From the NCBI RefSeq assembly GCF_003013695.1, contig NZ_CP027792.1, forward strand, positions 186,001 through 250,000: DNA of 64,000 bases, in the 5' to 3' direction. Positions within the stretch are counted from its first letter, which is position 1, and each line of letters starts with the position of its first letter. The position numbers were made by a program, and so were the translations under genes. The notes under the pieces are model-generated. The model was given only the letters and a program-made list of their open reading frames with translations, had not been told where the DNA came from and ran no database searches. This stretch comes from Pulveribacter suum (GTDB lineage Bacteria > Pseudomonadota > Gammaproteobacteria > Burkholderiales > Burkholderiaceae_C). Positions 29,886 through 39,500 of this stretch are shown here, in pieces.

Positions 29886-30661
29886 AGATACTCACCATCG
29901 CATCGGCCAAGGGCGGTGTCGGCAAGACCACCGTGACCGGGAACCTGGCCGTGGTCCTGGCGCGGCAGACGGGCCGCACGGTTCTGGCCGTCGATCTGGA
30001 TCCGCAAAATGCCCTTGGGCTGCACCTGGGCCTGGGGCCGCAGGAGCTGCGCGGGCTGTCACGCGCCAGCCTGTCCGGCCAGAGCTGGCGCGACGCCTGC
30101 TTCGAACGCCAGCCAGGCCTGTACGTGCTGCCTTTCGGCGCAGTGAACGAGCACGACCTGACCAGGCTGGAATCGCAGATGGCCGCCCGTCCGCACTGGC
30201 TGCTGGAGCACCTGCAGACGTTGCAGCTGCCGGCCGATGCACTGGTGCTGCTGGATACGCCGCCCGGCCCCTCCGCCTATGGCCGCCAGGCGCTGGGCAT
30301 TGCCCAGTGGGTGCTGGTGGTGATGCTGGCGGACGCTGCCTCCTACGCCACCCTGCCGCTCATGCAGCGGCTGGTGCAGGCCCACTGCACACCGCGCGCC
30401 GACTTCGTGGACACGCTCTACCTGCTCAACCAAGTGAACTCGGCGCGCCAGTTGTCCCAGGACATCCTGCGGGTGCTGCGCGAGGCCGTGGGCCCGCGCT
30501 TTGCCGGCGCCATCCATGCCGACGAGGCTGTCCCCGAGTCGCTGGCGCTGGGCCTGAGCGTGCTGGACCATGGCGCGCACAGCCAGGCCAGCCATGATTT
30601 TCTGGCCTGCGCCGCCTTTGTGGCTGCGCAGCTGCAAGCCCACGCAGGCATGGAGGCCTGA
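29882..30661 (+). CDS. bcsQ: Cellulose biosynthesis ParA-like ATPase
   Basis: 259 residues of the MinD/ParA class: deviant Walker A KGGVGKTTVTGNLA, then VDLDPQNALG and VLLDTPPG. BcsQ is needed for polar or localised cellulose export in enterobacteria. It sits between bcsP (4-nt overlap) and bcsA (2-nt gap), so translation of the three is probably coupled. Confidence 0.92.
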   Translation: MKILTIASAKGGVGKTTVTGNLAVVLARQTGRTVLAVDLDPQNALGLHLGLGPQELRGLSRASLSGQSWRDACFERQPGLYVLPFGAVNEHDLTRLESQMAARPHWLLEHLQTLQLPADALVLLDTPPGPSAYGRQALGIAQWVLVVMLADAASYATLPLMQRLVQAHCTPRADFVDTLYLLNQVNSARQLSQDILRVLREAVGPRFAGAIHADEAVPESLALGLSVLDHGAHSQASHDFLACAAFVAAQLQAHAGMEA

Positions 30662-30663
30662 GC

Positions 30664-32874
30664 ATGGCCACCGACCACAAGACCGTCGCCGACGAGATCG
30701 CGGACCGCGATCCGCGCAGCTTCCAGGCGCGCTGGCGCATGCGTGTGCATCGCATCGCCGACCAGCCCCTGTGGACCCACCCGCTGCTGCGCCTGGCGAC
30801 CGCGCTGGGCGCGGCGCTGCTGTTCGCCCTGGTGGTCAGCGTGCCGCTGGACCTGACGGGGCAGCTCATCTTCTCCGCCGGCAGCTTCGGCGCGGCACTG
30901 CTGCTGTCGCGCACGCCGGGTCGGCTGACCACCCTGGCCATGATCGTGCTGTCGATCTCCGCCTCCTCGCGCTACATGTACTGGCGCGTGACCGACACGG
31001 TGGGCTTCACCAACTGGCTGGACGCCTGCTTCGGCTTCGGCCTACTGCTGGCCGAGCTGTACGCCTTCCTGGTGCTGCTGATCGGCTACTTCCAGACGGC
31101 CTGGCCGCTGCAGCGCCGTCCCGTGTCCATGCCGCAGGACGTCGACAGCTGGCCCAGCGTGGACGTTTTCATCCCCACCTACAACGAGCCGCTGGAGGTG
31201 GTCAAGCAGACGGTGTTTTCGGCCATGCAGATGGACTGGCCCGAAGATCGGCTGCACGTGTACGTGCTGGACGACGGCCGCCGCGATGAATTCCGCGACT
31301 TCTGCCAGGAACTCGGCGTGGGCTACCTCACGCGGGACGACAACGCCCATGCCAAGGCCGGCAACATCAACGCCGCGCTGGCCGTGACCGATTCGGACTA
31401 CGTCGCCATCTTCGACTGCGACCACATTCCCACGCGCTCCTTTCTGCAGGTCTGCATGGGCTGGTTCATCCGCGACCCCAAGCTGGCGATGCTGCAGACG
31501 CCGCACCACTTCTTCTCGCCCGACCCATTCGAGAAGAACCTGGACACCTTCCACGTCATGCCCAACGAGGGCGAGCTGTTCTACGGCATCGTGCAAGACG
31601 GCAACGACCTGTGGAACGCCGCGTTCTTCTGCGGCTCGTGCGCCGTCATCAAGCGCGCGCCGCTGCTGGAGGTGGGCGGCGTGGCCGTGGAGACGGTGAC
31701 CGAGGACGCGCACACCGCCCTCAAGCTGAGCCGCCGGGGCTACAACACCGCCTACCTGGAGCTGCCCCAGGCCGCCGGCCTTGCCACGGAGAGCCTGTCG
31801 GCCCACGTGGGACAGCGCATCCGCTGGGCCCGCGGCATGGCGCAGATCTGCCGCGTGGACAACCCGCTGCTCGGCCCCGGCCTGAAGCTGGGCCAGCGCC
31901 TGTGCTACTTCAACGCCATGCTGCACTTCTTCTATGGGTTGCCGCGGCTGGTGTTCCTCACGGCGCCGCTGGCCTACCTGCTCTTCAGCGCCCATGTGTT
32001 TCAGGCCACGGCGGCCATGATCACGGCCTACGCCCTGCCCCACCTGGCCCACGCCAGCATCACCAATTCGCGCATCCAGGGGCGCTTTCGCTACTCGTTC
32101 TGGAACGAGGTGTACGAGTCGGTGCTGGCCTGGTACATCATGCGCCCGGTGCTGGTGGCGTTCATCAACCCCAAGCTGGGCAAATTCAACGTCACAGCCA
32201 AGGGCGGGGTGATCGAGCAGTCCTACTTCGACTGGTCCATCGCACGGCCCTATCTCATCTTGCTGCTGCTCAACCTGCTGGGCTTTGCCGTGGGCATCGG
32301 CCGCATGGTGTACGTGGGGCCGTCGTCCGAGGTGTTCACCACGCTGGTCATCAACATGGTCTGGACGGCCTACAACATCATCCTGACCAGCGCCAGCCTG
32401 GCCGTGGCCAGCGAAACCCGCCAGGTGCGCAGCACGCCGCGCGTGACGGCGGCGCTGCCCGCGGCGCTGCGCTTTGCCGACGGCAAGACACTGGTGTGCG
32501 AAACCGACGACTTCTCCCAAAGCGGCGTGGGCCTGCGCGTGCCGCCCGAGCTGCGGCTTGAGCCTGGCAGCCACGTCGAGGTTTCGCTGTTTCGCTCCGA
32601 CGAGGAAGGCACCTTCCCGGCGCAGGTCACCTTCAGCGGCGACGGCCGCCTGGGCCTGCACTTCGGCGAGCTGAGCCTGCACCAACAGGCCGACCTGGCG
32701 CGCCTGACTTTCGCCCGCGCCGACGCCTGGATCGACTTCTGGGGTAACCGCCAGCACGACAAGCCGCTCACCTCGCTCAAGAGCGTGGCGGTGATCGGCC
32801 TGCGCGGCTTGGGCCAAGTGGCCACCAATTCGCTGAACATCCTGCGCGGACGGCGCGAAGCGGTGTCCAGGTAA
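30664..32874 (+). CDS. bcsA: Cellulose synthase catalytic subunit (UDP-forming) with PilZ domain
   Basis: 736 residues, a family 2 glycosyltransferase in the inner membrane. TM segments flank the catalytic domain: PTYNEP (171-176), DDG (203-205), DCD (251-253), TED (346-348) and QRIRW (384-388), the D,D,D,QxxRW set of processive synthases. The PilZ domain near the C-terminus has RSTPR (about 589-593) and DFSQSG (616-621), the c-di-GMP-binding RxxxR and D/NxSxxG. It polymerises glucose from UDP-glucose and moves the chain out when c-di-GMP is bound. All active-site and ligand residues are present. Confidence 0.97.
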   Translation: MATDHKTVADEIADRDPRSFQARWRMRVHRIADQPLWTHPLLRLATALGAALLFALVVSVPLDLTGQLIFSAGSFGAALLLSRTPGRLTTLAMIVLSISASSRYMYWRVTDTVGFTNWLDACFGFGLLLAELYAFLVLLIGYFQTAWPLQRRPVSMPQDVDSWPSVDVFIPTYNEPLEVVKQTVFSAMQMDWPEDRLHVYVLDDGRRDEFRDFCQELGVGYLTRDDNAHAKAGNINAALAVTDSDYVAIFDCDHIPTRSFLQVCMGWFIRDPKLAMLQTPHHFFSPDPFEKNLDTFHVMPNEGELFYGIVQDGNDLWNAAFFCGSCAVIKRAPLLEVGGVAVETVTEDAHTALKLSRRGYNTAYLELPQAAGLATESLSAHVGQRIRWARGMAQICRVDNPLLGPGLKLGQRLCYFNAMLHFFYGLPRLVFLTAPLAYLLFSAHVFQATAAMITAYALPHLAHASITNSRIQGRFRYSFWNEVYESVLAWYIMRPVLVAFINPKLGKFNVTAKGGVIEQSYFDWSIARPYLILLLLNLLGFAVGIGRMVYVGPSSEVFTTLVINMVWTAYNIILTSASLAVASETRQVRSTPRVTAALPAALRFADGKTLVCETDDFSQSGVGLRVPPELRLEPGSHVEVSLFRSDEEGTFPAQVTFSGDGRLGLHFGELSLHQQADLARLTFARADAWIDFWGNRQHDKPLTSLKSVAVIGLRGLGQVATNSLNILRGRREAVSR

Positions 32875-32891
32875 CTCTTCGAAGACCAGCC

Positions 32892-35198
32892 ATGACCGAG
32901 AAAATCCGCACTCCCTGGCGCGCGGCGCCTGTCCTTGCCGCCATCGCGCTGCTGTCGGCGCCCCTGTCCGGCCCCGGCAGCGCCCTGGCCCAGCCGGCGC
33001 CCGCCGCCGCGGCGCAGCCCGAGGCTTTTTCCGCCACCGGCCGCAGCTACCAGGTCACCTTCCGCCAACTGGGCGCCCTGTTTCCGCTGCAGCTGCGCGG
33101 CGTGCAGGGCACGGGTGGCGTGCAGTTCGGAGTGCGGGGCGACGAGGTGGTCACGCGCGCGCGGCTGCACCTGAACTACGCCTACTCGCCCGCACTGCTG
33201 GCCGACATCTCGCACCTGCGCGTGCTGGTCAACGAGCAGGTCGTCGCCACCATCCCCGTGCCCAATGCGCAAGGGGGGCAGGCACTGCAGCGGGTGATCG
33301 ACATTCCCACCCGGCTGATCGGCGAGTTCAACCGCCTGAACGTCGAGCTGATCGGTCACTACACCATGGAGTGCGAGGACCCGGCGCACACCAGCCTGTG
33401 GGCCAACGTGGGCAATGACAGCGTGCTGGAGCTGTCGGTGGACCCGCTGGCGCTTGCCAACGACCTGGCCTTCCTGCCCGAGCCCTTCTTCGACCGGCGC
33501 GACTCCCGCCCGCTCAACCTGCCCATCGTGTTTGCGGGCACGCCCGACGCCGCCCAGCTGGAGGCCGCCGGCACCCTTTCCTCGTGGTTTGGCGCGCTGG
33601 CGGGTTTTCGGGGCGCATCGTTTCCCGCCGCCGTGGGCCAGGTACCGCCCAAAGGCCATGCCGTGGTGCTGGCCCTGGGCGCGCAGGGCGTGCCGGGCCT
33701 GAATCTGCCTGCCGCCACCGGTCCGTCGGTGGACGTGGTCAGCCACCCGGACGACCCTGCGGCCAAGCTGCTCGTCCTGCGCGGACGCGATGCTCAGGAG
33801 CTCAAGCGTGCCGCCGCCGCGCTGGCCGTGGGCGCGCCGGCGCTGTCAGGCTCCTCGGCGGTGTTCTCCGAGTTCAAGCAGATCGAGGCGCGCAAACCCT
33901 ACGACGCGCCCAACTGGCTGTCCAGGGACCGGCCGGTCAAGTTCGGCGAGCTGGTCCAGGCGGACATGCTGAGCGTGGCGGGCTACTCGCCGGACCTGAT
34001 CCGTGTGAACTTCCAGGTGCCGCCCGACCTGTTTGCCTGGCGCAAGCAGGACATCCCCGTGCACGTCAAGTACCGCTATACGCCGCAGAACGGGGCCGAT
34101 AAGTCCACGCTGAACATCAACGTCAACGAGCAGTTCCTGCGCGCGCTGCCGCTGCGCGCGGCCGACTACTCGCCGCCCGGACGGGTGCAGGGCTGGCTGG
34201 ACCGGGCGCTGCCCGCGCCGATGCTGGCCTCGGGCGACCTGCTGCCGGCCGAGGACTTCTTCCGCGTGCCGCTGTTCAAGCTGCCGGCGCGCAGCCAGCT
34301 GCAGTTCCACTACTACCACGAGATCAAGAAGGAAGGCGCCTGCAAGGACGTGCTGCTGGACAACGTGCGCGGCACCGTGGAGCCCGATTCCACCATCGAC
34401 ATCACCGGCTTTTCGCACTTCCTGGCCATGCCCGACCTGGCGGCCTTCGGCAACAGCGGCTTCCCCTTCAGCCGCCTGGCCGACCTGTCGGAATCGGCCG
34501 TGGTGCTGCCTCCAAAGCCCGAGCAGGGCGACCTGAGCGCCTACCTGTCGCTGATGGGCCTGATGGGCAACGTCACCGGCTATCCCGCCCACGCCGTCAC
34601 CGTGGCGCTGGGCAGCGGCCAGCTCGACGCGCTGGCGGACAAGGACCTGCTGGTCATCGCCAGCAGCGCCGGCTCGCCCCTGCTCGAGCAGTGGGCCGAG
34701 CACCTGCCGTTCAGCCTGAAGGGCGACGCCCGCAGCTTTCGCCTGTCCGACTACGCCTCGCGCCTGCTCAACTGGTGGGACCCGGACCAGCGCGACCGCG
34801 TGCGGCCCGGCCGCAACGCCATTGCCTTCACCAGCACCAGCAGCGACGCGGTGATCGCGGGGTTTGAATCGCCCCTGCAAAGCGGGCGCAGCGTGGTGCT
34901 GCTGACCAGCAACCAGCCCGCGGGACTGCAGCAGGCCATCACGGCGCTGCTGACGCCAGATTTGCTCAAGCACATCCAGGGCAGCGCGGCGGTGGTGCGC
35001 GGCAAGCAGGTGGACAGCCTCGTGGCCGAGCAGACCTACCACGTCGGCTCCCTGGACCCGCTCACGCGCGTGCGCTGGTGGCTGTCGCGCCATCCGCTGG
35101 CCCTGATCGTGCTGGGCGTGGCGGCGGCTGCCGTCATTGCCTTCATGCTCTACATCACGTTGCGCGCGCGGGCCCGGGCGCGGCTGCAAAAAGGCTAA
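32892..35198 (+). CDS. bcsB: Cellulose synthase regulatory/periplasmic subunit
   Basis: 768 residues. A signal peptide (AAIALLSAPLSGPGSALAQ) leads into the periplasmic BcsB body with carbohydrate-binding and flavodoxin-like modules (VTFRQLGALFPLQLRGVQGT, YTMECEDPAHTSLWANVG, KEGACKDVLLDNVRGTVEP). A single C-terminal TM helix (LALIVLGVAAAAVIAFMLYI) anchors it beside BcsA, as known for the BcsA-BcsB complex. It begins 17 nt after bcsA. Length is typical. Confidence 0.95.
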   Translation: MTEKIRTPWRAAPVLAAIALLSAPLSGPGSALAQPAPAAAAQPEAFSATGRSYQVTFRQLGALFPLQLRGVQGTGGVQFGVRGDEVVTRARLHLNYAYSPALLADISHLRVLVNEQVVATIPVPNAQGGQALQRVIDIPTRLIGEFNRLNVELIGHYTMECEDPAHTSLWANVGNDSVLELSVDPLALANDLAFLPEPFFDRRDSRPLNLPIVFAGTPDAAQLEAAGTLSSWFGALAGFRGASFPAAVGQVPPKGHAVVLALGAQGVPGLNLPAATGPSVDVVSHPDDPAAKLLVLRGRDAQELKRAAAALAVGAPALSGSSAVFSEFKQIEARKPYDAPNWLSRDRPVKFGELVQADMLSVAGYSPDLIRVNFQVPPDLFAWRKQDIPVHVKYRYTPQNGADKSTLNINVNEQFLRALPLRAADYSPPGRVQGWLDRALPAPMLASGDLLPAEDFFRVPLFKLPARSQLQFHYYHEIKKEGACKDVLLDNVRGTVEPDSTIDITGFSHFLAMPDLAAFGNSGFPFSRLADLSESAVVLPPKPEQGDLSAYLSLMGLMGNVTGYPAHAVTVALGSGQLDALADKDLLVIASSAGSPLLEQWAEHLPFSLKGDARSFRLSDYASRLLNWWDPDQRDRVRPGRNAIAFTSTSSDAVIAGFESPLQSGRSVVLLTSNQPAGLQQAITALLTPDLLKHIQGSAAVVRGKQVDSLVAEQTYHVGSLDPLTRVRWWLSRHPLALIVLGVAAAAVIAFMLYITLRARARARLQKG

Positions 35199-35203
35199 GC
35201 CAA

Positions 35204-35303
35204 TATGAAATCAGGAGCTGCCAGCGCTTGATGACAAAGGGTTACAGTTAGATTCGTCCACCAAACCAAGGAACAGCAAGCGCAAGCAGCTCCCGATTTG
35301 ATA
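35204..35303. repeat. Inverted pair of repeat copies between bcsB and bcsZ
   Basis: TATGAAATCAGGAGCTGCCA then GCGCTTG (35204-35230) is matched at 23 of 27 positions by the inverse of 35277-35303 (CAAGCGCAAGCAGCTCCCGA then TTTGATA). They enclose 46 bp of AT-richer sequence (GGGTTACAGTTAGATTCGTC). The 100-bp unit with 27-bp inverted ends occupies almost the entire gap and resembles a miniature inverted-repeat element. Confidence 0.75.
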
Positions 35304-35310
35304 GCTCCAC

Positions 35311-36546
35311 ATGTCGCCCATCACCCGCGCCCCTGACACTGCCCGCGCCGCGCGCCGCGCCTTGCACGCGCTTGGCCTGTGGTGCGCGCTGCTGCCCGCG
35401 GCCATGGCGCAGGGCGCCTCCTGCAGCGCCGCCGCGTCCTGGCCGCTGTGGGAGCAGTTCGTGCAGCGCTTCATGCAGGCCGACGGGCGCGTCATCGACC
35501 ACAGCACGGCACAGCTGCACTCCACCTCCGAGGGCCAGTCCTACGCCATGTTCTTCGCGCTGGTCGCCAACGACCGGACCCGCTTTGACAAGCTGTGGAA
35601 CTGGAGCATCGCCAACCTCGCCGGCGGCGACATCGGCGCGCGGCTGCCTGCCTGGCAATGGGGGCGCAAGGCCGACGCAAGCTGGGGCGTGGTGGACGCC
35701 AATCCGGCCTCGGATGCCAATCTCTGGTTCGCCTACGCCCTGGCCGAGGCCGGCCGCGCCTGGCGCGAGCCGCGCTACACGGCCCAGGCCCAGACCCTGC
35801 TGGCGCAGGTCGCCATCGAGGAAGTAGCTGACCTGCCCGGCCTGGGCCCGACGCTGCTGCCCGCAGCCAGCGGCTTTGCGCTGCGCAGCCCCGAGCGCCG
35901 CACCTGGCGGCTCAACCCCAGTTACCTGCCCGTGCCGCTGCTGCGCGCCTTCGAGCGTATCGACGGCCAGGGCCCCTGGAAGGCCGTCGGCATCAGCTTC
36001 AGGCGCATGCTGGAGGGCACTACGCCCAAGGGCTTTGCCGCCGACTGGGTGGCCTACGAAGTGCCCGAGGGCGCCCTCCGCGGCACCTTCGCGCGCGACC
36101 CCGAAAAGGGCGACACAGGCAGCTATGACGCCATCCGCACCTACCTGTGGGCCGGCATGACGCCGACCGGCGATGCGCTGGCGCCCGTGCTGCGCCGCCG
36201 CTTGGGCGGCATGGCCGAAGCGCTGCGCGCCGCTCCGATGCCGCCCGAGAAGGTGCAGACCACTACCGGTCAGAGGGAAGGCCAGGGCCCCGTGGGCTTT
36301 TCCGCCGCGCTGCTGCCCTACCTGCGCACGCTGGGCGCCACGGCAGCCCTCAAGGCGCAGCAGGAGCGCGTGCGCACGCAACTGCTGGAGCCGCCGCCGG
36401 GCGGCCAGCCGCTCTATTACGACCAGGTCCTCGGCCTCTTCGGCACAGGCTGGATGGATCAACGCTACCAATTCCTGCCCTCCGGCAGACTGCAATTACG
36501 CTGGGAAAAGGCATGTCCGCAAAGAAGCGCCACCACCGCACCCTGA
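35311..36546 (+). CDS. bcsZ: Endo-1,4-beta-glucanase of the cellulose operon (GH8)
   Basis: 411 residues. After a signal peptide (LHALGLWCALLPAAMAQG), GH8 motifs include HSTSEGQSYAMFFALVAND with the catalytic Glu, ARLPAWQWGRK, and NPASDANLWFAYALAEAGR with the catalytic Asp. BcsZ is a periplasmic cellulase that trims nascent glucan. It overlaps bcsC by 34 nt. Confidence 0.94.
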   Translation: MSPITRAPDTARAARRALHALGLWCALLPAAMAQGASCSAAASWPLWEQFVQRFMQADGRVIDHSTAQLHSTSEGQSYAMFFALVANDRTRFDKLWNWSIANLAGGDIGARLPAWQWGRKADASWGVVDANPASDANLWFAYALAEAGRAWREPRYTAQAQTLLAQVAIEEVADLPGLGPTLLPAASGFALRSPERRTWRLNPSYLPVPLLRAFERIDGQGPWKAVGISFRRMLEGTTPKGFAADWVAYEVPEGALRGTFARDPEKGDTGSYDAIRTYLWAGMTPTGDALAPVLRRRLGGMAEALRAAPMPPEKVQTTTGQREGQGPVGFSAALLPYLRTLGATAALKAQQERVRTQLLEPPPGGQPLYYDQVLGLFGTGWMDQRYQFLPSGRLQLRWEKACPQRSATTAP

Positions 36547-39500
36547 TCCTGGGGCTCGTCGCCTCGCTCGGCGGGCTATCCGTCCCGGCCCAGGCCCAGG
36601 ACACCGCCACCAAGACGCTGATCGAACAGGGCCAGTACTGGCAGTCGCGCGGCGACGCCCAGCGCGCGATCGAGAGCTGGCAAAAGCTGTTGCGCGTGGA
36701 CCCGAACCAGCCCGACGCCCTGTACGGCATGGCCCGAGCGCAGCTGCAGGGGCAGCACGTAGAGGAGGCCCAGCGCTACCTGGAGCAGCTGCGCCGCGCC
36801 CACCCAGGCCACCGGCTGGTGGAGCGGCTGCAGCAGGAAATCGGCGTGCAGCGCAACAGCGCGCAGGTGCAGCAGGCGCGCGAGCTGGCCCGCACCGGCC
36901 AAGCCGAGCAGGCCATGGGAAACTACCAGGCCGCCCTGGGCAACCAGGCACCCACCGGCCCGCTGGCGCTGGAGTACTACCAGACGCTGGGCGGCACCTC
37001 CGGCGGCTGGGACGAGGCCCGCCGCGGGCTGGAGCGCCTGGCGCGCGAATCGCCCGACGACGCCAAGATCTCGCTGGCCCTGGCCCAACATCTCACCTAC
37101 CGTGAAGCCACGCGGCGCGAAGGCATCGCCCAGCTCGCCCGCCTGGCCGGCCATCCCGCAGTGGGCAAGGCCGCTACCGACAGCTGGCGCAAGGCTCTGG
37201 CCTGGACGGGCAGCCGCGCGGCCGACATACCGCTCTACCAGGCCTTCTTGAGCGCACATCCGGGCGACGAGGCCATGCGAAGCCGCCTGCGCGAAATCGA
37301 GGCGCGCCAGCGCACCGCCCGCGCAAGCGGCGCCGCGGCGCGCGACCCGCTGCGCCAGCGCAGCACCGACGGCTTCAAGGCCCTGGAGGACGGTGACCTG
37401 GAGGCCGCCGAGGCCGACTTCCGCAGCGTGCTGGAAGCCCGCCCCAACGACGGCGACGCGCTCGGGGGCATGGGCGTGCTGCGCCTGCGCCAGGAAGAAT
37501 TCGCCCAGGCGCGCAGCTACCTGGAGCGCGCCACGCGCCAGGGCTCGGCCGCACGCTGGAAGCAGGCCCTGGACAGCGCCACCTACTGGACGCTGATCGA
37601 GCAGGCCCGCGCCGCGCGCGATGCCGGAGACCTGGGCAACGCGCGCCAGCTGCTGGACCAGGCCGTGCGCCTGGACGCCCGCGAAATCACCGGCGAGAAC
37701 GACCTGGCCGACGTGCTGGCCGAGCAGGGGCAGCTCGAAGCTGCCGAGGCTGCCTACCGCCGCGTGCTCGCGCGCCAAGCCGACAACCCGGATGCCATCC
37801 GCGGCCTGGTGGGCGTGCTGTCGCAGACCGGCAAGGCCGCCGAGGCTTTGAAGTTGGTCGAGCAGCTCACGCCCAGCCAGCAGGAGAAAGTGGGTGCCCT
37901 GGGCCGCCTGCGCGCCACCCAGGCCATGGGCCTGGCCCGCGCCGCCGCCGAGCGCGGCGACGACCAGGCGGCGCGTGCCGCCCTGGAGGACGCGCTGCTC
38001 AACGACCCGGGCAACCCCTGGGTGCGGCTGGACCTGGCACGCCTGTACCTCAAGATGGGCGCCACGAAGGAGGCCCGCGGCGTGATGGACGGGCTGCTGG
38101 TATCCAACCCGCACATGCCTGAGGCGCTGTACGCCAGCGCGCTGCTGGCCTCCGAGGCGCGCGACTGGGCCGGTGCCCTGGCCACGCTGGAGCGCATCCC
38201 CGAGAAGAACCGCACGCGCGACATCGCCGCGCTGCAAAAACGCGTGTGGGTGCACGTGCAGGCCGACGCCGCCGCCGCTCTTGGCCGCGAGGGCCGCGTG
38301 CAGCAAGCCCAGGCCGTGCTGGCCCAGACCGAACCCTTCGTCGGGCAGGATCCGGAGCTGCTGGGCACCGTGGCCCTGGCCTATGCCGACGCCGGCGACC
38401 CGAACCGCGCGCTGGCCATGGTGCGCGAGATGCTGGCGCGCACGCCGCGCCCCGACACCGGCCTGCGCCTGCAGTACGCCGCGGCGCTGCTCAAGACGCA
38501 CCAGGACGTGGAGCTGGCCGGCATCCTGCGCCAGCTGCAGGACACGCCCATGTCGGCGCAGGAGCGGCGCGGCTACGAGGACATCCGTGTGGGCTACATC
38601 CTGCGCCAGGCCGACGCGCTGCGCGAGGCCGGCGACCTGGCCAGCGCCTACGACACCCTGGCCCCGCTGATGGCCGAGCGCCCGCAGGACCCCGACGTGG
38701 TCGGCGTGCTGGCCCGCATGTACGCCGACAACGGCGACCACGCCCAGGCCATGCAGCTGTACCACCGCCTGCTGGAGAAGGACCCGCGCAACCTCAAGCT
38801 GCTGCTGCCGGCCGCCTCGGCCGCCACGGCCACCAAGGATTTGGCCTATGCGGAATCGGCCATCCAGGTCGCGCTGCAGCTGGCGCCGAACGACCCCGAG
38901 GTGCTGACGGCCGCCGGCCGCCTGTACCGGGCCAAGGGCCAAGCCACCAAGGCCGGCCAGTATTTCGCGGCCGCCATCGAGGCCGAGAATCGCCAGCGCG
39001 CGGTGCTGCTCGGGGCCGCAGGCCAGGGCAACCCGGCCTGGAACGGCGCAGCGCCGGGTGGCAACCCCTTCCGCCGCACCGCCGCCCTGGCCAGCTGGGG
39101 CGGGCGCACGCCCTTCCCCACGGCCGTGCCCGCGGCCGCCGCGCCGCTGGGCTATGCCGCCGCTGCCCAGCCGGTGGCCGCCGGGCCGCAACCCTACATT
39201 CCCCAGCCCGCCGGGGCAGCGCGCTTTCCCATGGCAGGTCCCGCCGTCGTGCCTGTAGCCACGCCCACGAGCTACTACGGCGAAGTCGTTGCTCCTGCTG
39301 CGCCAGTTGCAGCGCCCGCCCGCACTGCGGCCAGGCCACAGACCCAGGGGCGTGCCGCGCTGGCGCCTGCCCGTGCCGCCGCTGCGCCGACGCCGGCACC
39401 GGTGGCAGCCGCCCCCGCGGGCTACGCGGCCCCAGCTGCCGTAGCAGCCGCCCCTCTTTACCTGCCGCAACCGGCCACGGGCTACATGACGCCCCAGGCC

